From positions 845,304 to 909,303 of the forward strand of contig NZ_AUEQ01000001.1 of NCBI RefSeq assembly GCF_000426065.1: 64,000 nucleotides of DNA, written 5' to 3'. The notes beneath the pieces were generated by a model, which saw only the letters and a list, made by a program, of their open reading frames with translations, was not told the origin of the DNA and did no database searches. This document shows positions 47,889 through 56,543 of the stretch, piece after piece (the first letter of the stretch is position 1; each line of letters opens with the position of its first letter). A program made the translations under genes and the position numbers. Origin of the DNA: Mycobacterium sp. URHD0025 (lineage in GTDB: Bacteria; Actinomycetota; Actinomycetes; Mycobacteriales; Mycobacteriaceae).

Positions 47889-48317
47889 TTATTCCAAGTC
47901 GGACAAGGCTTTTCGCGCAGCTTCGAGTTCTGCCTCCAAGGCGGCCACTTTTGCAGCCTGTTCGGAGCGGGCCGCCTCGATGACCTCGTCGATCGGGGTG
48001 GAAAGGTCCACGTGTAGTTCCTTGGCCGCGCGGGAGACGGCGGCAGCGGCGACTGCGACGTTGCGAGCCAGGTAGGTGGTGCCCTGCTTGAGCTCGGCAT
48101 GCCATTCACCGTCGGCGGTACCGGTGACGGTGAGGGTCAGCTCGATGGTCTTGGCCTTCTTGCCGGCTGCCTTCTTGGCCGGCGCCTTCTTGGGTTTCTC
48201 GTCGGCCTGGGCTTCAGCGGCGGGTGCGGCGCTGTCGGTCGGCGCAACCAAGGCGTCCGGAGTGTCGGCTTCGGTGGTCAAAGTTTCTGGGGCCAGGGCG
48301 TCTACAGTCATCGTCAC
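47889..48317 (-). CDS. DUF6319-like protein with Ala/Lys-rich N-terminus
   Basis: A 142-residue protein. The N-terminal half is low-complexity (EKPKKAPAKKAAGKKAK, histone-H1-like), the middle is a conserved beta segment (TIELTLTVTGTADGEWHAEL) and the end is a coiled coil (EQAAKVAALEAELEAARKAL). The GTG at 48317 has a strong RBS (aaggag) at proper spacing; the longer frame from 48338 would place that RBS inside the gene. The basic tail suggests DNA binding, which is inference. Confidence 0.75.
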   Translation of the reverse strand: MTMTVDALAPETLTTEADTPDALVAPTDSAAPAAEAQADEKPKKAPAKKAAGKKAKTIELTLTVTGTADGEWHAELKQGTTYLARNVAVAAAAVSRAAKELHVDLSTPIDEVIEAARSEQAAKVAALEAELEAARKALSDLE

Positions 48318-48420
48318 GGCGAACTCCTTTTCGAACATCGCTTACGCTGGGCGGTCTGGCGGTCGGAGACATTAGAACACACGTTCGACGTCTGTGGTCA
48401 AGTTGACGCGCCCGCCGCGC

Positions 48421-49119
48421 TCAGGTTGGCCGGTGGGCGTCCTCGGCGATCCGGGCGGCGATGACGGTGCTCTCCAGGCGTTGGAGGAGTTCGTAAGGGT
48501 CGTCGAAAACCGCTTGCGCACCGGCTTTTTCGAGTTCGCAGTCAGCGACGCCGCCGCAGCGCAGACCGATGAAGGGCACATCGACGCGGGTGGCAGCTTC
48601 GCCATCCCACACCGCGTCGCCGACAAAGACCGCCCGATCGGCGGAAACGCCGGCCCGCTCGAGCGCCACCTGGACGATGCCCGGGTCTGGCTTGGCCGTG
48701 TCGACGTCCTTCGAGGACGTAGCGGCGAAGATCACGTCGTCGCTGTCGAGAATCTTTCGGGTGATCGCGAGTTCGTCTTCGGGCGCGGAACTCGCGAGCA
48801 CCACCCGAATGCCGTCGTCCGCGAGATGGTGCAGCAGTTCGCGGGCGCCGGGCAAGCGCACGATCAGGTCTGAGCTGTCTTTGTAGAGGCTGCTGTGGCG
48901 GTCTTTGAGTCGCTGCTGCACAGCGTCACTGGCGTCTCCGGACAGGCTGGCCACCAGGCTGCTGCCGTCCATGCCGATGCTGCGGTGAATCTGCCACGCC
49001 GCGACGTCGATGTTCTCCTCGTGGAACGCGCACGCCCACGTATGGACGTGGAGGTAGTTCGAGTCGACGAGTGTTCCGTCGACATCGAACAGAACCGCAA
49101 GCGGTGTCGACATCGGCAT
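48421..49119 (-). CDS. HAD-superfamily phosphatase
   Basis: A 232-residue phosphatase of the beta-phosphoglucomutase/gph type: motif I VLFDVDGTLVDSNYL, motif II RVVLASSAPEDEL, Lys in VDTAKPDPGIVQVALE, and motif IV VFVGDAVWDGEAA. The helical cap follows motif I (CAFHEENIDVAAWQIHR). ATG at 49119 or 49113. Substrate unknown. Confidence 0.88.
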   Translation of the reverse strand: MPMSTPLAVLFDVDGTLVDSNYLHVHTWACAFHEENIDVAAWQIHRSIGMDGSSLVASLSGDASDAVQQRLKDRHSSLYKDSSDLIVRLPGARELLHHLADDGIRVVLASSAPEDELAITRKILDSDDVIFAATSSKDVDTAKPDPGIVQVALERAGVSADRAVFVGDAVWDGEAATRVDVPFIGLRCGGVADCELEKAGAQAVFDDPYELLQRLESTVIAARIAEDAHRPT

Positions 49120-49161
49120 GCGCGCGGTATACCCGGCTGCCCGGAGGTCAAACGGCGGTGC

Positions 49162-49551
49162 TCAATTGCGGTAGTCCGCGAGTTGCTCGGTCAGTTCCTG
49201 CGCATAGGCCAGCTGTCGGCTGAGTTTGGCGCAAGCATCCTGTGCGCGGGTGTGGCATTCGGCTACGTAGGTGATGGCCTCGGCGCGCTGCGCGATGGTC
49301 GCGGTAGGTGAGTTGAGCGTGTCGAGGGCCTCGAGGAGTTGCCGCATTTCGTCGAGGCTGAAGCCCAAGGGTTTCATCCGGCGAATCGCGAGTAGGCGAT
49401 CGACGTCGTCGGCGGTGTAAAGGCGGAAGCCGCCCGCGGACCGGGCCGATGGCATGACCACGCCGACCTCGTCGTAGTGCCGAATTGTCTTGATGGACAG
49501 TTCGGTTCGTGTGGCGACTTCGCCGATCTGCAGATGGTCCTGATTGCTCAA
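49162..49551 (-). CDS. MerR-family transcriptional regulator
   Basis: A 129-residue regulator. The winged helix-turn-helix is clear: QIGEVATRTELSIKTIRHYD, then RLYTADDVDRLLAIRRMKPL and the GFSLDEMRQLLEAL segment. The C-terminal coiled coil (EAITYVAECHTRAQDACAKL) dimerises; it has one Cys near 104, not a metal-binding pair. Starts with TTG 49551. It lies 16 bp after the SulP gene on the same strand and may control it. Confidence 0.87.
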   Translation of the reverse strand: MSNQDHLQIGEVATRTELSIKTIRHYDEVGVVMPSARSAGGFRLYTADDVDRLLAIRRMKPLGFSLDEMRQLLEALDTLNSPTATIAQRAEAITYVAECHTRAQDACAKLSRQLAYAQELTEQLADYRN

Positions 49552-49567
49552 CGCGTGTCCCGACGGC

Positions 49568-51076
49568 TCAGTGCGCGGCGGCTAATTGGCCGCTGAGCCG
49601 CGCGTGACGCTCGGCGCTGTTCTCGTTCATCCCGACGATGGTGACGGTCTTGCCCTTGGCGGCGTATTTGGTGGTGATGGCGTCGAGCGTGGATACGGTC
49701 GATGCATCCCAGATGTGGGTCTGGCTCATGTCGATGATGATGTTGGCGGGGTCGCCGACGTAGTCGAACTGGTAGACCAGGTCATTGCTGGAGGCGAAGA
49801 AGAGTTCGCCCCTGACCGCGTACACGCGGGTGTCGTCATCGGGATGGTCGATGTCGACCACCTCGGTGAAGTGAGCGACGCGCCGGGCGAAGAGCACCAT
49901 CGCCGTGAGCGTGCCGACCGCGACTCCGTAGGCCAGGTTGCTGGTCGCCACAGTGACCGCCACCGTCGCGAGCATGACCGCGGTTTCGCTCTTGGGCATG
50001 CGCCGCAACGTTTTCGGGTTGATGCTGTGCCAGTCGAAGGTGCCAACGGACACCATCACCATCACGGCGACCAGTGCGGCCATGGGGATTTGGGCCACGA
50101 TGTCACCAAGTCCGACAACCAGACCGAGCAGGAACGCACCGGCCAGGAACGTCGAAATCCGGGTACGGGCACCGCAGGCCTTCACGTTGATCATCGTCTG
50201 CCCGATCATCGCGCAGCCGCCCATGCCGCCGAAGAATCCGGTGACGATGTTGGCCACACCCTGACCCAGCGACTCGCGGGACTTGTTGGAATGGGTATCG
50301 GTGATGTCGTCGACCAGCTTGGCCGTCATCAACGATTCCAGCAGGCCGACCACGGCCATCGCCAGTGCGTAAGGCGCGATGACGCCGAGTGTCTCCAGAG
50401 TGAACGGGACGTTCGGAATCAGCAGCGACGGCAGGCTCGATGGCAGCTGCCCCTCGTCGCCGACGTTGGGAATCGACCAGCCGAATCCAACTGTCGCGGC
50501 AGTGAGCACCACGATGGCCACCAGCGGAGCGGGGATCGCGGTACTCAGTTTCGGGAGGGCCACGATGACGGCGATGGCGACCGCGACCATCGGATATACC
50601 AGCCACGGCACGCCGAGTAGGTGAGGCAGCTGAGCCAGGAAGATCAGGATCGCCAAAGCGTTCACGAAGCCGACCATCACGCTGCGTGGCACGAACCGCA
50701 TCAGCTTGGCGACTCCCAGCCCGCCGAGTGCCAACTGCAGCACACCGGCCAAGATGACCGTCGCGATCAGATAGTCCAGACCGTGACTGCGCACCAACGG
50801 GGCCACCACCAGAGCGACGGCTCCGGTGGCGGCAGAGATCATCGCCGGGCGCCCACCGACGAGCGCGATCGTGACCGCCATCGTGAACGAGGCAAAGAGG
50901 CCGATGCGCGGGTCCACGCCGGCGATGATCGAGAACGAGATCGCTTCGGGGATCAAGGCCAATGCCACCACCAGACCCGCGAGCACCTCGGTGCGCAGCC
51001 GCCGGGGTGAACGAAGCGCGGCCAGCACCGATTGCTGCTCGCGCGGCGTCATCGCGTCGGTCGACGGTTTCAACAC
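49568..51076 (-). CDS. SulP-family anion transporter
   Basis: A 502-residue protein with about 11 transmembrane segments and a C-terminal STAS domain. The SulP entry region is VVALALIPEAISFSIIAGVD, followed by GGRPAMISAATGAVALVVAP; the STAS domain begins near YAVRGELFFASSNDLVYQFD and holds IDMSQTHIWDASTVSTLDAI. Could carry sulfate, bicarbonate or another anion. Starts at GTG 51076 (ATG 51052 is possible); the MerR gene follows. Confidence 0.9.
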   Translation of the reverse strand: MLKPSTDAMTPREQQSVLAALRSPRRLRTEVLAGLVVALALIPEAISFSIIAGVDPRIGLFASFTMAVTIALVGGRPAMISAATGAVALVVAPLVRSHGLDYLIATVILAGVLQLALGGLGVAKLMRFVPRSVMVGFVNALAILIFLAQLPHLLGVPWLVYPMVAVAIAVIVALPKLSTAIPAPLVAIVVLTAATVGFGWSIPNVGDEGQLPSSLPSLLIPNVPFTLETLGVIAPYALAMAVVGLLESLMTAKLVDDITDTHSNKSRESLGQGVANIVTGFFGGMGGCAMIGQTMINVKACGARTRISTFLAGAFLLGLVVGLGDIVAQIPMAALVAVMVMVSVGTFDWHSINPKTLRRMPKSETAVMLATVAVTVATSNLAYGVAVGTLTAMVLFARRVAHFTEVVDIDHPDDDTRVYAVRGELFFASSNDLVYQFDYVGDPANIIIDMSQTHIWDASTVSTLDAITTKYAAKGKTVTIVGMNENSAERHARLSGQLAAAH

Positions 51077-51317
51077 AACTCCGTTTCAGCGCCGTGAGTT
51101 CAGCGCGGCAAAGGCAAGAAATGGGCACAGTCACGCCTCATTGCGTGAAAAGTATTGCCAGAACATGCAATTGATCGGGCCGCTGGCTCGTGAGATCACG
51201 CGCGCGGACCGCCACGTTCGGCGCCGTTGCTGAACTCTACCCTTGGGGGAGGGTTGTGTTTCAAATCGCCGAGCGCGGATGTGCCCGATGCCACAGTGCG
51301 TGTACGCCGAGCAGCGC

Positions 51318-52814
51318 TCAGTCCTCGAGCCCGTATTCGTCGAACCAGTAGGCGAGTTTGCCGCGCCGGCTCACCGCGCGCATCCGGGCCTCGGCGGCGT
51401 GCCGGGTTTTGCTGGTGGTGACGATGAGCAGTTCGTCGCCGACGGCGATGCGGGTGTCCGGTAGCGGGACGAAGGTGCGGCCGTTGCGGATGATCAGCGT
51501 GATGACGGCCGGATCGGGAAGCCGCAGTTCGAGGATCGTCACGTTGTGCAGACGGGAGTGGGGCTGCACCGTCATCGTGAGCAACTCGGCGTCGAGCACA
51601 TCCAGCGGTGCGGCCTCGACCTGGATCTCGCGGGTGATGTCGCGGGTGATCAACCCCAGCCTGTTCGCCACGAATCGGATACTGGGCGCCTGTATCAAGG
51701 TGAAGATCACCACCAGGACGAACACGATGTTCAGCAACCGGTAGCTGTCGGGCACGCCCGCGACGATCGGGAACGTCGCCAGCACGATGGGCACCGCACC
51801 GCGGAGCCCCGACCACGACAGGAAGAGTTGTTCGCGGAACGGGATACGGAATCCGGCCAGCGACAGGACCACCGACACCGGCCGGGCGATCAGCAGCAGC
51901 ACCAGCCCGATGACGATTGCCGGGACGATGTCGCCCTCCAAATCGTGCGGGTTCACCAGTAACCCGAGGAGCACGAACAGGCCGATCTGGGCCAGCCAGC
52001 CCACGCCTTCGGCGAAGGAACGGGTGGCCGACTTGTGGGGCAGCCCCGAGTTTGCGAGGACCACCGCGGACAGATAGGCAGCGATGAAACCGCTCGCGTG
52101 GGCACTGCCTGCGGCAGCGAATGCGATGAAACCCAGCCCGAAGGTGGCGATGGGGTAGAGACCAGAGGCGGGCAGCGCGATACGGCGCAGCGCAAACGCC
52201 CCGGCGAACCCGACGGCCAGACCCAGCAGGGCACCGGTGATCAGTTCGTAGAGCAGATCGGTGACGGCCCCTTCGGGGTGGAACACGAACGGCACCACGC
52301 TGAACGTCAGCACGAGGATGACCGCGGGCGCATCGTTGAAACCGGACTCGGCCTCTAGCAGCCCGGCCAGGCGGCGGGGCAGCGGCAGTATCCGCAGCAC
52401 CGAGAACACCGCGGCCGCATCGGTGGAGGAGACGATCGCGCCGAGCAGCAGGGCGAGTTGCCAGTCCATGCCCAGCAGCAGGTGTGCACCGACGGCGGTG
52501 ATCGCGGTGCTGATCACAACACCGAGGGTGGCCAGTACGCCTGCGGGTGCCAGTACCCCCCGGATATCGGAGAACCGGGTGGTCAAACCGCCTTCGACAA
52601 GAACGATCGCCAGTGCGGTGGTACACACGTTGCGGGCCAACTCGACATTGTCGAACTCCAGCCCGATCCCATCGACGCCCAGCACCATGCCGACCAGCAG
52701 GAAGAACAGCAGGCTGGGGAACCCGATCCGGGTCGCCACCCGCGTGCCGATGATGCTCGCCAGCAGGACAACGCCGCCGGTGAGCAAGGTCAGGTACAGC
52801 TGGTTCAGACTCAT
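51318..52814 (-). CDS. CvrA/NhaP2-type K+/H+ antiporter
   Basis: A 498-residue CPA1 antiporter: 12 or so helices with GAIVSSTDAAAVFSVLRI and GLLEAESGFNDAPAVILV, the charged ion-binding Asp pair region, then a C-terminal regulatory TrkA_C (RCK-C) domain (LELRLPDPAVITLIIRNGRT, TRIAVGDELLIVTTS). The C-terminal domain is typical of the CvrA/NhaP2 branch. It diverges from the TrkA-type gene, 64 bp apart, a natural pair for potassium homeostasis. Confidence 0.9.
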   Translation of the reverse strand: MSLNQLYLTLLTGGVVLLASIIGTRVATRIGFPSLLFFLLVGMVLGVDGIGLEFDNVELARNVCTTALAIVLVEGGLTTRFSDIRGVLAPAGVLATLGVVISTAITAVGAHLLLGMDWQLALLLGAIVSSTDAAAVFSVLRILPLPRRLAGLLEAESGFNDAPAVILVLTFSVVPFVFHPEGAVTDLLYELITGALLGLAVGFAGAFALRRIALPASGLYPIATFGLGFIAFAAAGSAHASGFIAAYLSAVVLANSGLPHKSATRSFAEGVGWLAQIGLFVLLGLLVNPHDLEGDIVPAIVIGLVLLLIARPVSVVLSLAGFRIPFREQLFLSWSGLRGAVPIVLATFPIVAGVPDSYRLLNIVFVLVVIFTLIQAPSIRFVANRLGLITRDITREIQVEAAPLDVLDAELLTMTVQPHSRLHNVTILELRLPDPAVITLIIRNGRTFVPLPDTRIAVGDELLIVTTSKTRHAAEARMRAVSRRGKLAYWFDEYGLED

Positions 52815-52878
52815 CGGGGATTAGTTAATCAGGGCGAAGGGCCGTGAGTGGCCCGTGCGAATAGGCGAAAATGGCTGA

Positions 52879-53586
52879 GTGGCGGACCGGAATATGCGAG
52901 TAGTGGTTGCCGGAGCGGGCAATGTGGGCCGTTCTGTTGCGCGGGAGTTGCTTGAGAACGGCCACAAGGTCTTGCTGATCGAACAGCTGCACCGGCGATA
53001 CGAGCCACATACCGTGCCGGGCGCGGACTGGCTGCTGGCGGACGCCTGCGAACTCTCGGCGATGGAAGATGCCGGGATCGAAACCTGCGACGTGCTGATC
53101 GCGGCCACCGGCGACGACAAGTCCAATCTGGTGGTCGGGTTGCTGGCCAAGTCGGAGTTCGGGGTGCCTCGGGTGGTGGCCCGCATCAACGACATCCGCA
53201 ACCAATGGTTGTTCGGTCAGGACTGGGGCATCGATGTCGCGGTGTCGACGCCGGGTTCCCTGGTTGCCGGTATCGAAGGTGCCATCGACGTCGGGCACCT
53301 GGTGCGGTTGATGGCGCTACGCGGCGGACGGGTGGAGCTGACCAAACTCACACTGCCTGAGGACAATCCGGTGGTGGGGCAGCGGGTCGACCGGCTGGAG
53401 CTGCCGGTGGACACCGCGCTGGTCACCGTTGTCCGCGGCAACAAGGTCAGGCTGCCCAGCCCCGACGACGTACTCGAGGCCGGAGACGAGTTGCTCTTCA
53501 CCGCCAACCGCACCTCGGAGAATTCACTGCTGGCTGCTATCCACGGCGGCCGGTTCCTCCGTGAAGTGGTGTCCGACGAACCGTGA
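52879..53586 (+). CDS. TrkA-type potassium uptake regulatory protein
   Basis: A 235-residue protein: Rossmann RCK-N domain with MRVVVAGAGNVGRSVARELL (NAD(H)-binding GxGxxG) and a C-terminal RCK-C domain (LTLPEDNPVVGQRVDRLELP, DDVLEAGDELLFTANR). The GTG at 52879 or the ATG 15 bp later may be the start. It normally gates a TrkH/Ktr channel; none is encoded within the window, so it may instead regulate the divergent antiporter or a distant channel. Confidence 0.87.
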   Translation: MADRNMRVVVAGAGNVGRSVARELLENGHKVLLIEQLHRRYEPHTVPGADWLLADACELSAMEDAGIETCDVLIAATGDDKSNLVVGLLAKSEFGVPRVVARINDIRNQWLFGQDWGIDVAVSTPGSLVAGIEGAIDVGHLVRLMALRGGRVELTKLTLPEDNPVVGQRVDRLELPVDTALVTVVRGNKVRLPSPDDVLEAGDELLFTANRTSENSLLAAIHGGRFLREVVSDEP

Positions 53587-53604
53587 CGCGTGTCGCGCCC
53601 GCGG

Positions 53605-54990
53605 CTAGTTCGTCGATGGTGGTGTTGGTTGGGGTTCGAAGGGTGGGTACCACCACCAGTCGGCGCGTTCGCCGGTGGGGCCGCGACAGGGTGGGACGTC
53701 GGGTGGGGGTGTGGTCGGTGGTTGGGCCAGGGACCCGTTGTGCAGTGGTTTTCCGGCGGGGTCGGTGACGACGAGGTGGTCGGCGGGTCCGGTGAGGGTG
53801 ATGCCGCCGTGGTGGTGCAGCCGGTGGTGATACGGGCACACCAGCACCAGGTTGTGGAGTTCGGTGGGGCCACCGTTTTCCCAGTGCACCAGATGATGGG
53901 CGTGCAGTCCGCGGGTCGCCCCGCAGCCGGGGACCACGCAGCAGTGGTCGCGGTGCTCCAGCGCACGGCGCAGCCGACGGCTGATCTGGCGGGTGGTGCG
54001 AGCAGCGCCGAGGGGTTGGCCGTGACGCTGGAACCAGGCTTCGAAGGTGGCCTCGCAGAGCAGGTATTGGCGTTCTTCGTCGGTGAGCAGCGGACCCAGA
54101 TGCAGCGAGGCGACCGGGGTGTCGGTGTCCAGGTTGAGGTGCACGATGACGGTGGTGTGCTGGCCGTGCGGGCGACGTGCCGCCTCAGCGTCCCAGCCGG
54201 CTTCGATGAGACTCATGAACGCGTCGACATTATTGGGAAACGGGGGCGCCTGCCCGTCGGGACCCTCAGCGCCGGCGTCGTGGTGGTGTTTCCAGTCGGC
54301 GACCAGCCCGTCGTGATGTGAGCGCAGGCCGGCGTCGAACTTGGCCGCTTCCAGCCGGGGTAGCCGAATCGTGTAGATGGTGTAGTCGTCGGTTTCGGTG
54401 CGGGTGAACGACCGGGGCGGTTCCGGTTGTGGTGTGGAGTCGGGGCGGGGTTCGAGTTTGACCGCGGTGCGCAGTTGGTTGACGGTGGCGACGCTGGCCA
54501 ACTGGGCGTAGTGGGCATCTGAGCCGTCGGCGGCTTTCTCGGCGATCACCCCGACCTGATCCAGCGACAGGCGTCCTTCGCGTAGGGCTTGGGTGCAGCG
54601 GGGAAATTCGTCGATGCGGCGGGCGATGGCCACGGTGGTTTCTGACACGCCGGCCAACTGGGCGTAGTGCGCATCGGAGCCGTCGGCGGCTTTCTCGGCG
54701 ATCACCCCGACCTGATCCAGCGACAGGCGTCCGTCGCGTAGGGCTTGGGTGCAGCGGGGAAATTCGTCGATGCGGCGGGCGATGGCCACGGTGGTTTCGG
54801 CGTTGCGGGGGCTGACCCCGGTTTTCCAGGCCACCAACGCTTTCATCGAGCGGGCACCGGTGTTCCCGCACAACTCGTCGCGGTCCAGTTCGGCGACGAT
54901 TTCCACGATCCGGCCGTCGATCGCGTTGCGCTGACCGCACAACTGCTCCAACTCCCCGAACAACACCTCGATCCGCCGCACAGGACTCAC
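53605..54990 (-). CDS. DUF222 / HNH endonuclease (13E12-type) with internal duplication
   Basis: A 461-residue mycobacterial 13E12-family protein: N-terminal DUF222 and a C-terminal HNH nuclease (CCVVPGCGATRGLHAHHLVH, NLVLVCPYHHRLHHHGG, with four metal Cys/His). About 52 residues around RRIDEFPRCTQALRDGRLSL and GVIAEKAADGSDAHYAQLA occur twice in tandem. The tail after the HNH is proline-rich. These genes are multi-copy in mycobacteria and may behave as selfish or phage-derived genes. Confidence 0.88.
   Translation of the reverse strand: MSPVRRIEVLFGELEQLCGQRNAIDGRIVEIVAELDRDELCGNTGARSMKALVAWKTGVSPRNAETTVAIARRIDEFPRCTQALRDGRLSLDQVGVIAEKAADGSDAHYAQLAGVSETTVAIARRIDEFPRCTQALREGRLSLDQVGVIAEKAADGSDAHYAQLASVATVNQLRTAVKLEPRPDSTPQPEPPRSFTRTETDDYTIYTIRLPRLEAAKFDAGLRSHHDGLVADWKHHHDAGAEGPDGQAPPFPNNVDAFMSLIEAGWDAEAARRPHGQHTTVIVHLNLDTDTPVASLHLGPLLTDEERQYLLCEATFEAWFQRHGQPLGAARTTRQISRRLRRALEHRDHCCVVPGCGATRGLHAHHLVHWENGGPTELHNLVLVCPYHHRLHHHGGITLTGPADHLVVTDPAGKPLHNGSLAQPPTTPPPDVPPCRGPTGERADWWWYPPFEPQPTPPSTN
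54497..54798 (-). repeat. 156-bp tandem duplication inside the DUF222 gene
   Basis: Plus-strand copies 54497-54642 and 54653-54798 are nearly identical (a few substitutions) at a fixed 156-bp offset, which preserves frame. The near-identity shows a recent duplication or recombination between sister copies. Confidence 0.9.
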
Positions 54991-55119
54991 CCCTGCGCGG
55001 TGAAAGCCGCTGCGGCCGAAGACATAAGATCATCATCGCAGAGGCCACCGACAAGTTACGGCCCCTCGACCCGGTGGCTGTCCCTGACGTCCGAGCGACC
55101 ATCGGGCAAGATAGCTGGG

Positions 55120-55878
55120 GTGGGGATAAACCTGTTGCCTTTCACTCGCCTGTCGGACGCTGACGTCGCCGGCGCACTTGATCACGCGGTGTCCGTGATC
55201 AACCCGGTACTCGATGTGTTCAGCCGATTCGATCCGCTCGGGTTGAGACGGCGTACCCATCGCGAGGAGCCCGCCGGGGGCCCTGTCGGGAAGTCTCTCG
55301 ATATCGCGGCGGCTTTGCTCAATTTCGCCGAACTGCCGGGCACCAAAGCCTGGGCCGAGATGGATCAGGACGGCCACGTGAAGTGGTGGGTGCACCGCGC
55401 CGGGGCGGTGACCACCATCCTCGTCGCCTTTCCCGGTGCCTTCGGGGTCATCGCCGACCGGCTCGGCGTCCAGGACTTCCTGGGCTTCACCAACCAGGCC
55501 CTCGTGCTGTGCGCCGTGGCCCGCGAGGACGGCGTCACCGACCACGACGATCAGGTGCAGTTGCTCGGCGCGGTTCTGTGCGACCGTCAACTTCCCGACA
55601 CTGCGGCCGGTGACGCCGAGGATGCCGACACAGCGCAGCAATCGCTACCTGTGAGGCTCTGGGAGTTCGCCGGCACCCTACGTGCGGTCGGAGGTGAATT
55701 CACGAAAAGGCCCCAACCGCAAAAGGTTTACCGCTACCTCGGCATGTTGCCCGGGGTCGGCGCCGTCGTCGACTACTTCGGTGAGTTCACCGCCCTGCGA
55801 CACGCTGCGGACGAGGGTGCGGCGTGGATCAGCGAGCATTCCCCGCAGACACCGGCTCAGACGCCGACCCGAACTTGA
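55120..55878 (+). CDS. conserved hypothetical protein
   Basis: A 252-residue protein from GTG 55120, the first start after the divergent DUF222 gene. Helical segments such as DADVAGALDHAVSVINPVLD, LNFAELPGTKAWAEMDQDG and KVYRYLGMLPGVGAVVDYFG are well formed and appear in several mycobacterial proteins as I recall, but I know no function. The 3' end overlaps the convergent DUF1275 gene by 50 bp. Confidence 0.7.
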   Translation: MGINLLPFTRLSDADVAGALDHAVSVINPVLDVFSRFDPLGLRRRTHREEPAGGPVGKSLDIAAALLNFAELPGTKAWAEMDQDGHVKWWVHRAGAVTTILVAFPGAFGVIADRLGVQDFLGFTNQALVLCAVAREDGVTDHDDQVQLLGAVLCDRQLPDTAAGDAEDADTAQQSLPVRLWEFAGTLRAVGGEFTKRPQPQKVYRYLGMLPGVGAVVDYFGEFTALRHAADEGAAWISEHSPQTPAQTPTRT

Positions 55879-56527
55879 AGATCAATGCACTGATCCCCAC
55901 CACCACGGCAGCCAACCCGATCACCGGTGCGACGGTGAACCGCGACACCGTGGCACCGAACACCGCACCGCCACACATCGTCAACACCACGCTGTAGCGC
56001 AGCTTTTCGCGGTCCCCCGTACCACCGGCCAGTCTGCTGTCGAATCCGATGCCGACGATCGTCTGCGTCAGCACCGTCGTGCTCAACTCCTGAATGCCGA
56101 ATTGGCGTGCGGTCGCGTTCTGGATACCAAATGTCATCGCCAGAACGATGAGCATGAACTTGCGGTTGTCGTGATAGTCCAGCACACCGGTGCCGGCGAG
56201 AATCGAAAGCACGGTCAGCAGAACGACTTCCACACCCAGCGCGGTGACCAGCCAGTTGCGGACATGACTGTCGAGATGGCGCCGCAGGCGACCACCGACC
56301 ACAGTGCCCAGCACGAACCCGATGAACGCCACCAGTGCCCCGGTCACGTCGACGCCGGAGCCGGGAACGAACCAGAACCCCAGGAAGATCACGTTTCCGG
56401 TCATGTTGGCGACGAACACATGACCCAGCACCAACACACTGACCGCGTCGACGATCCCCGTGGCGCACGTCAACAACAGAAGCGCCACAACGGTCGACCG
56501 CTGCGTCACCGGAGAGGCGATGGCCAT
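55829..56527 (-). CDS. DUF1275 (YoaK) family membrane protein
   Basis: A 232-residue protein of six helices: LLLLTCATGIVDAVSVLVLG, VFVANMTGNVIFLGFW, FGIQNATARQFGIQELSTTV and TFGIQNATARQFG are DUF1275 features, a family annotated as possible transporters. Its last 50 bp overlap the hypothetical gene in the opposite direction. It lies just downstream of the mam genes but is probably not part of the mce operon. Confidence 0.88.
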   Translation of the reverse strand: MAIASPVTQRSTVVALLLLTCATGIVDAVSVLVLGHVFVANMTGNVIFLGFWFVPGSGVDVTGALVAFIGFVLGTVVGGRLRRHLDSHVRNWLVTALGVEVVLLTVLSILAGTGVLDYHDNRKFMLIVLAMTFGIQNATARQFGIQELSTTVLTQTIVGIGFDSRLAGGTGDREKLRYSVVLTMCGGAVFGATVSRFTVAPVIGLAAVVVGISALIFKFGSASEPVSAGNAR

Positions 56528-56543
56528 GCCTACATCCTCGCCG

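Noticed and set aside
46408..48105. 565-codon minus-strand frame opposite the carboxylesterase
   Set aside because: Shadow frame; the esterase on the plus strand has all catalytic motifs.
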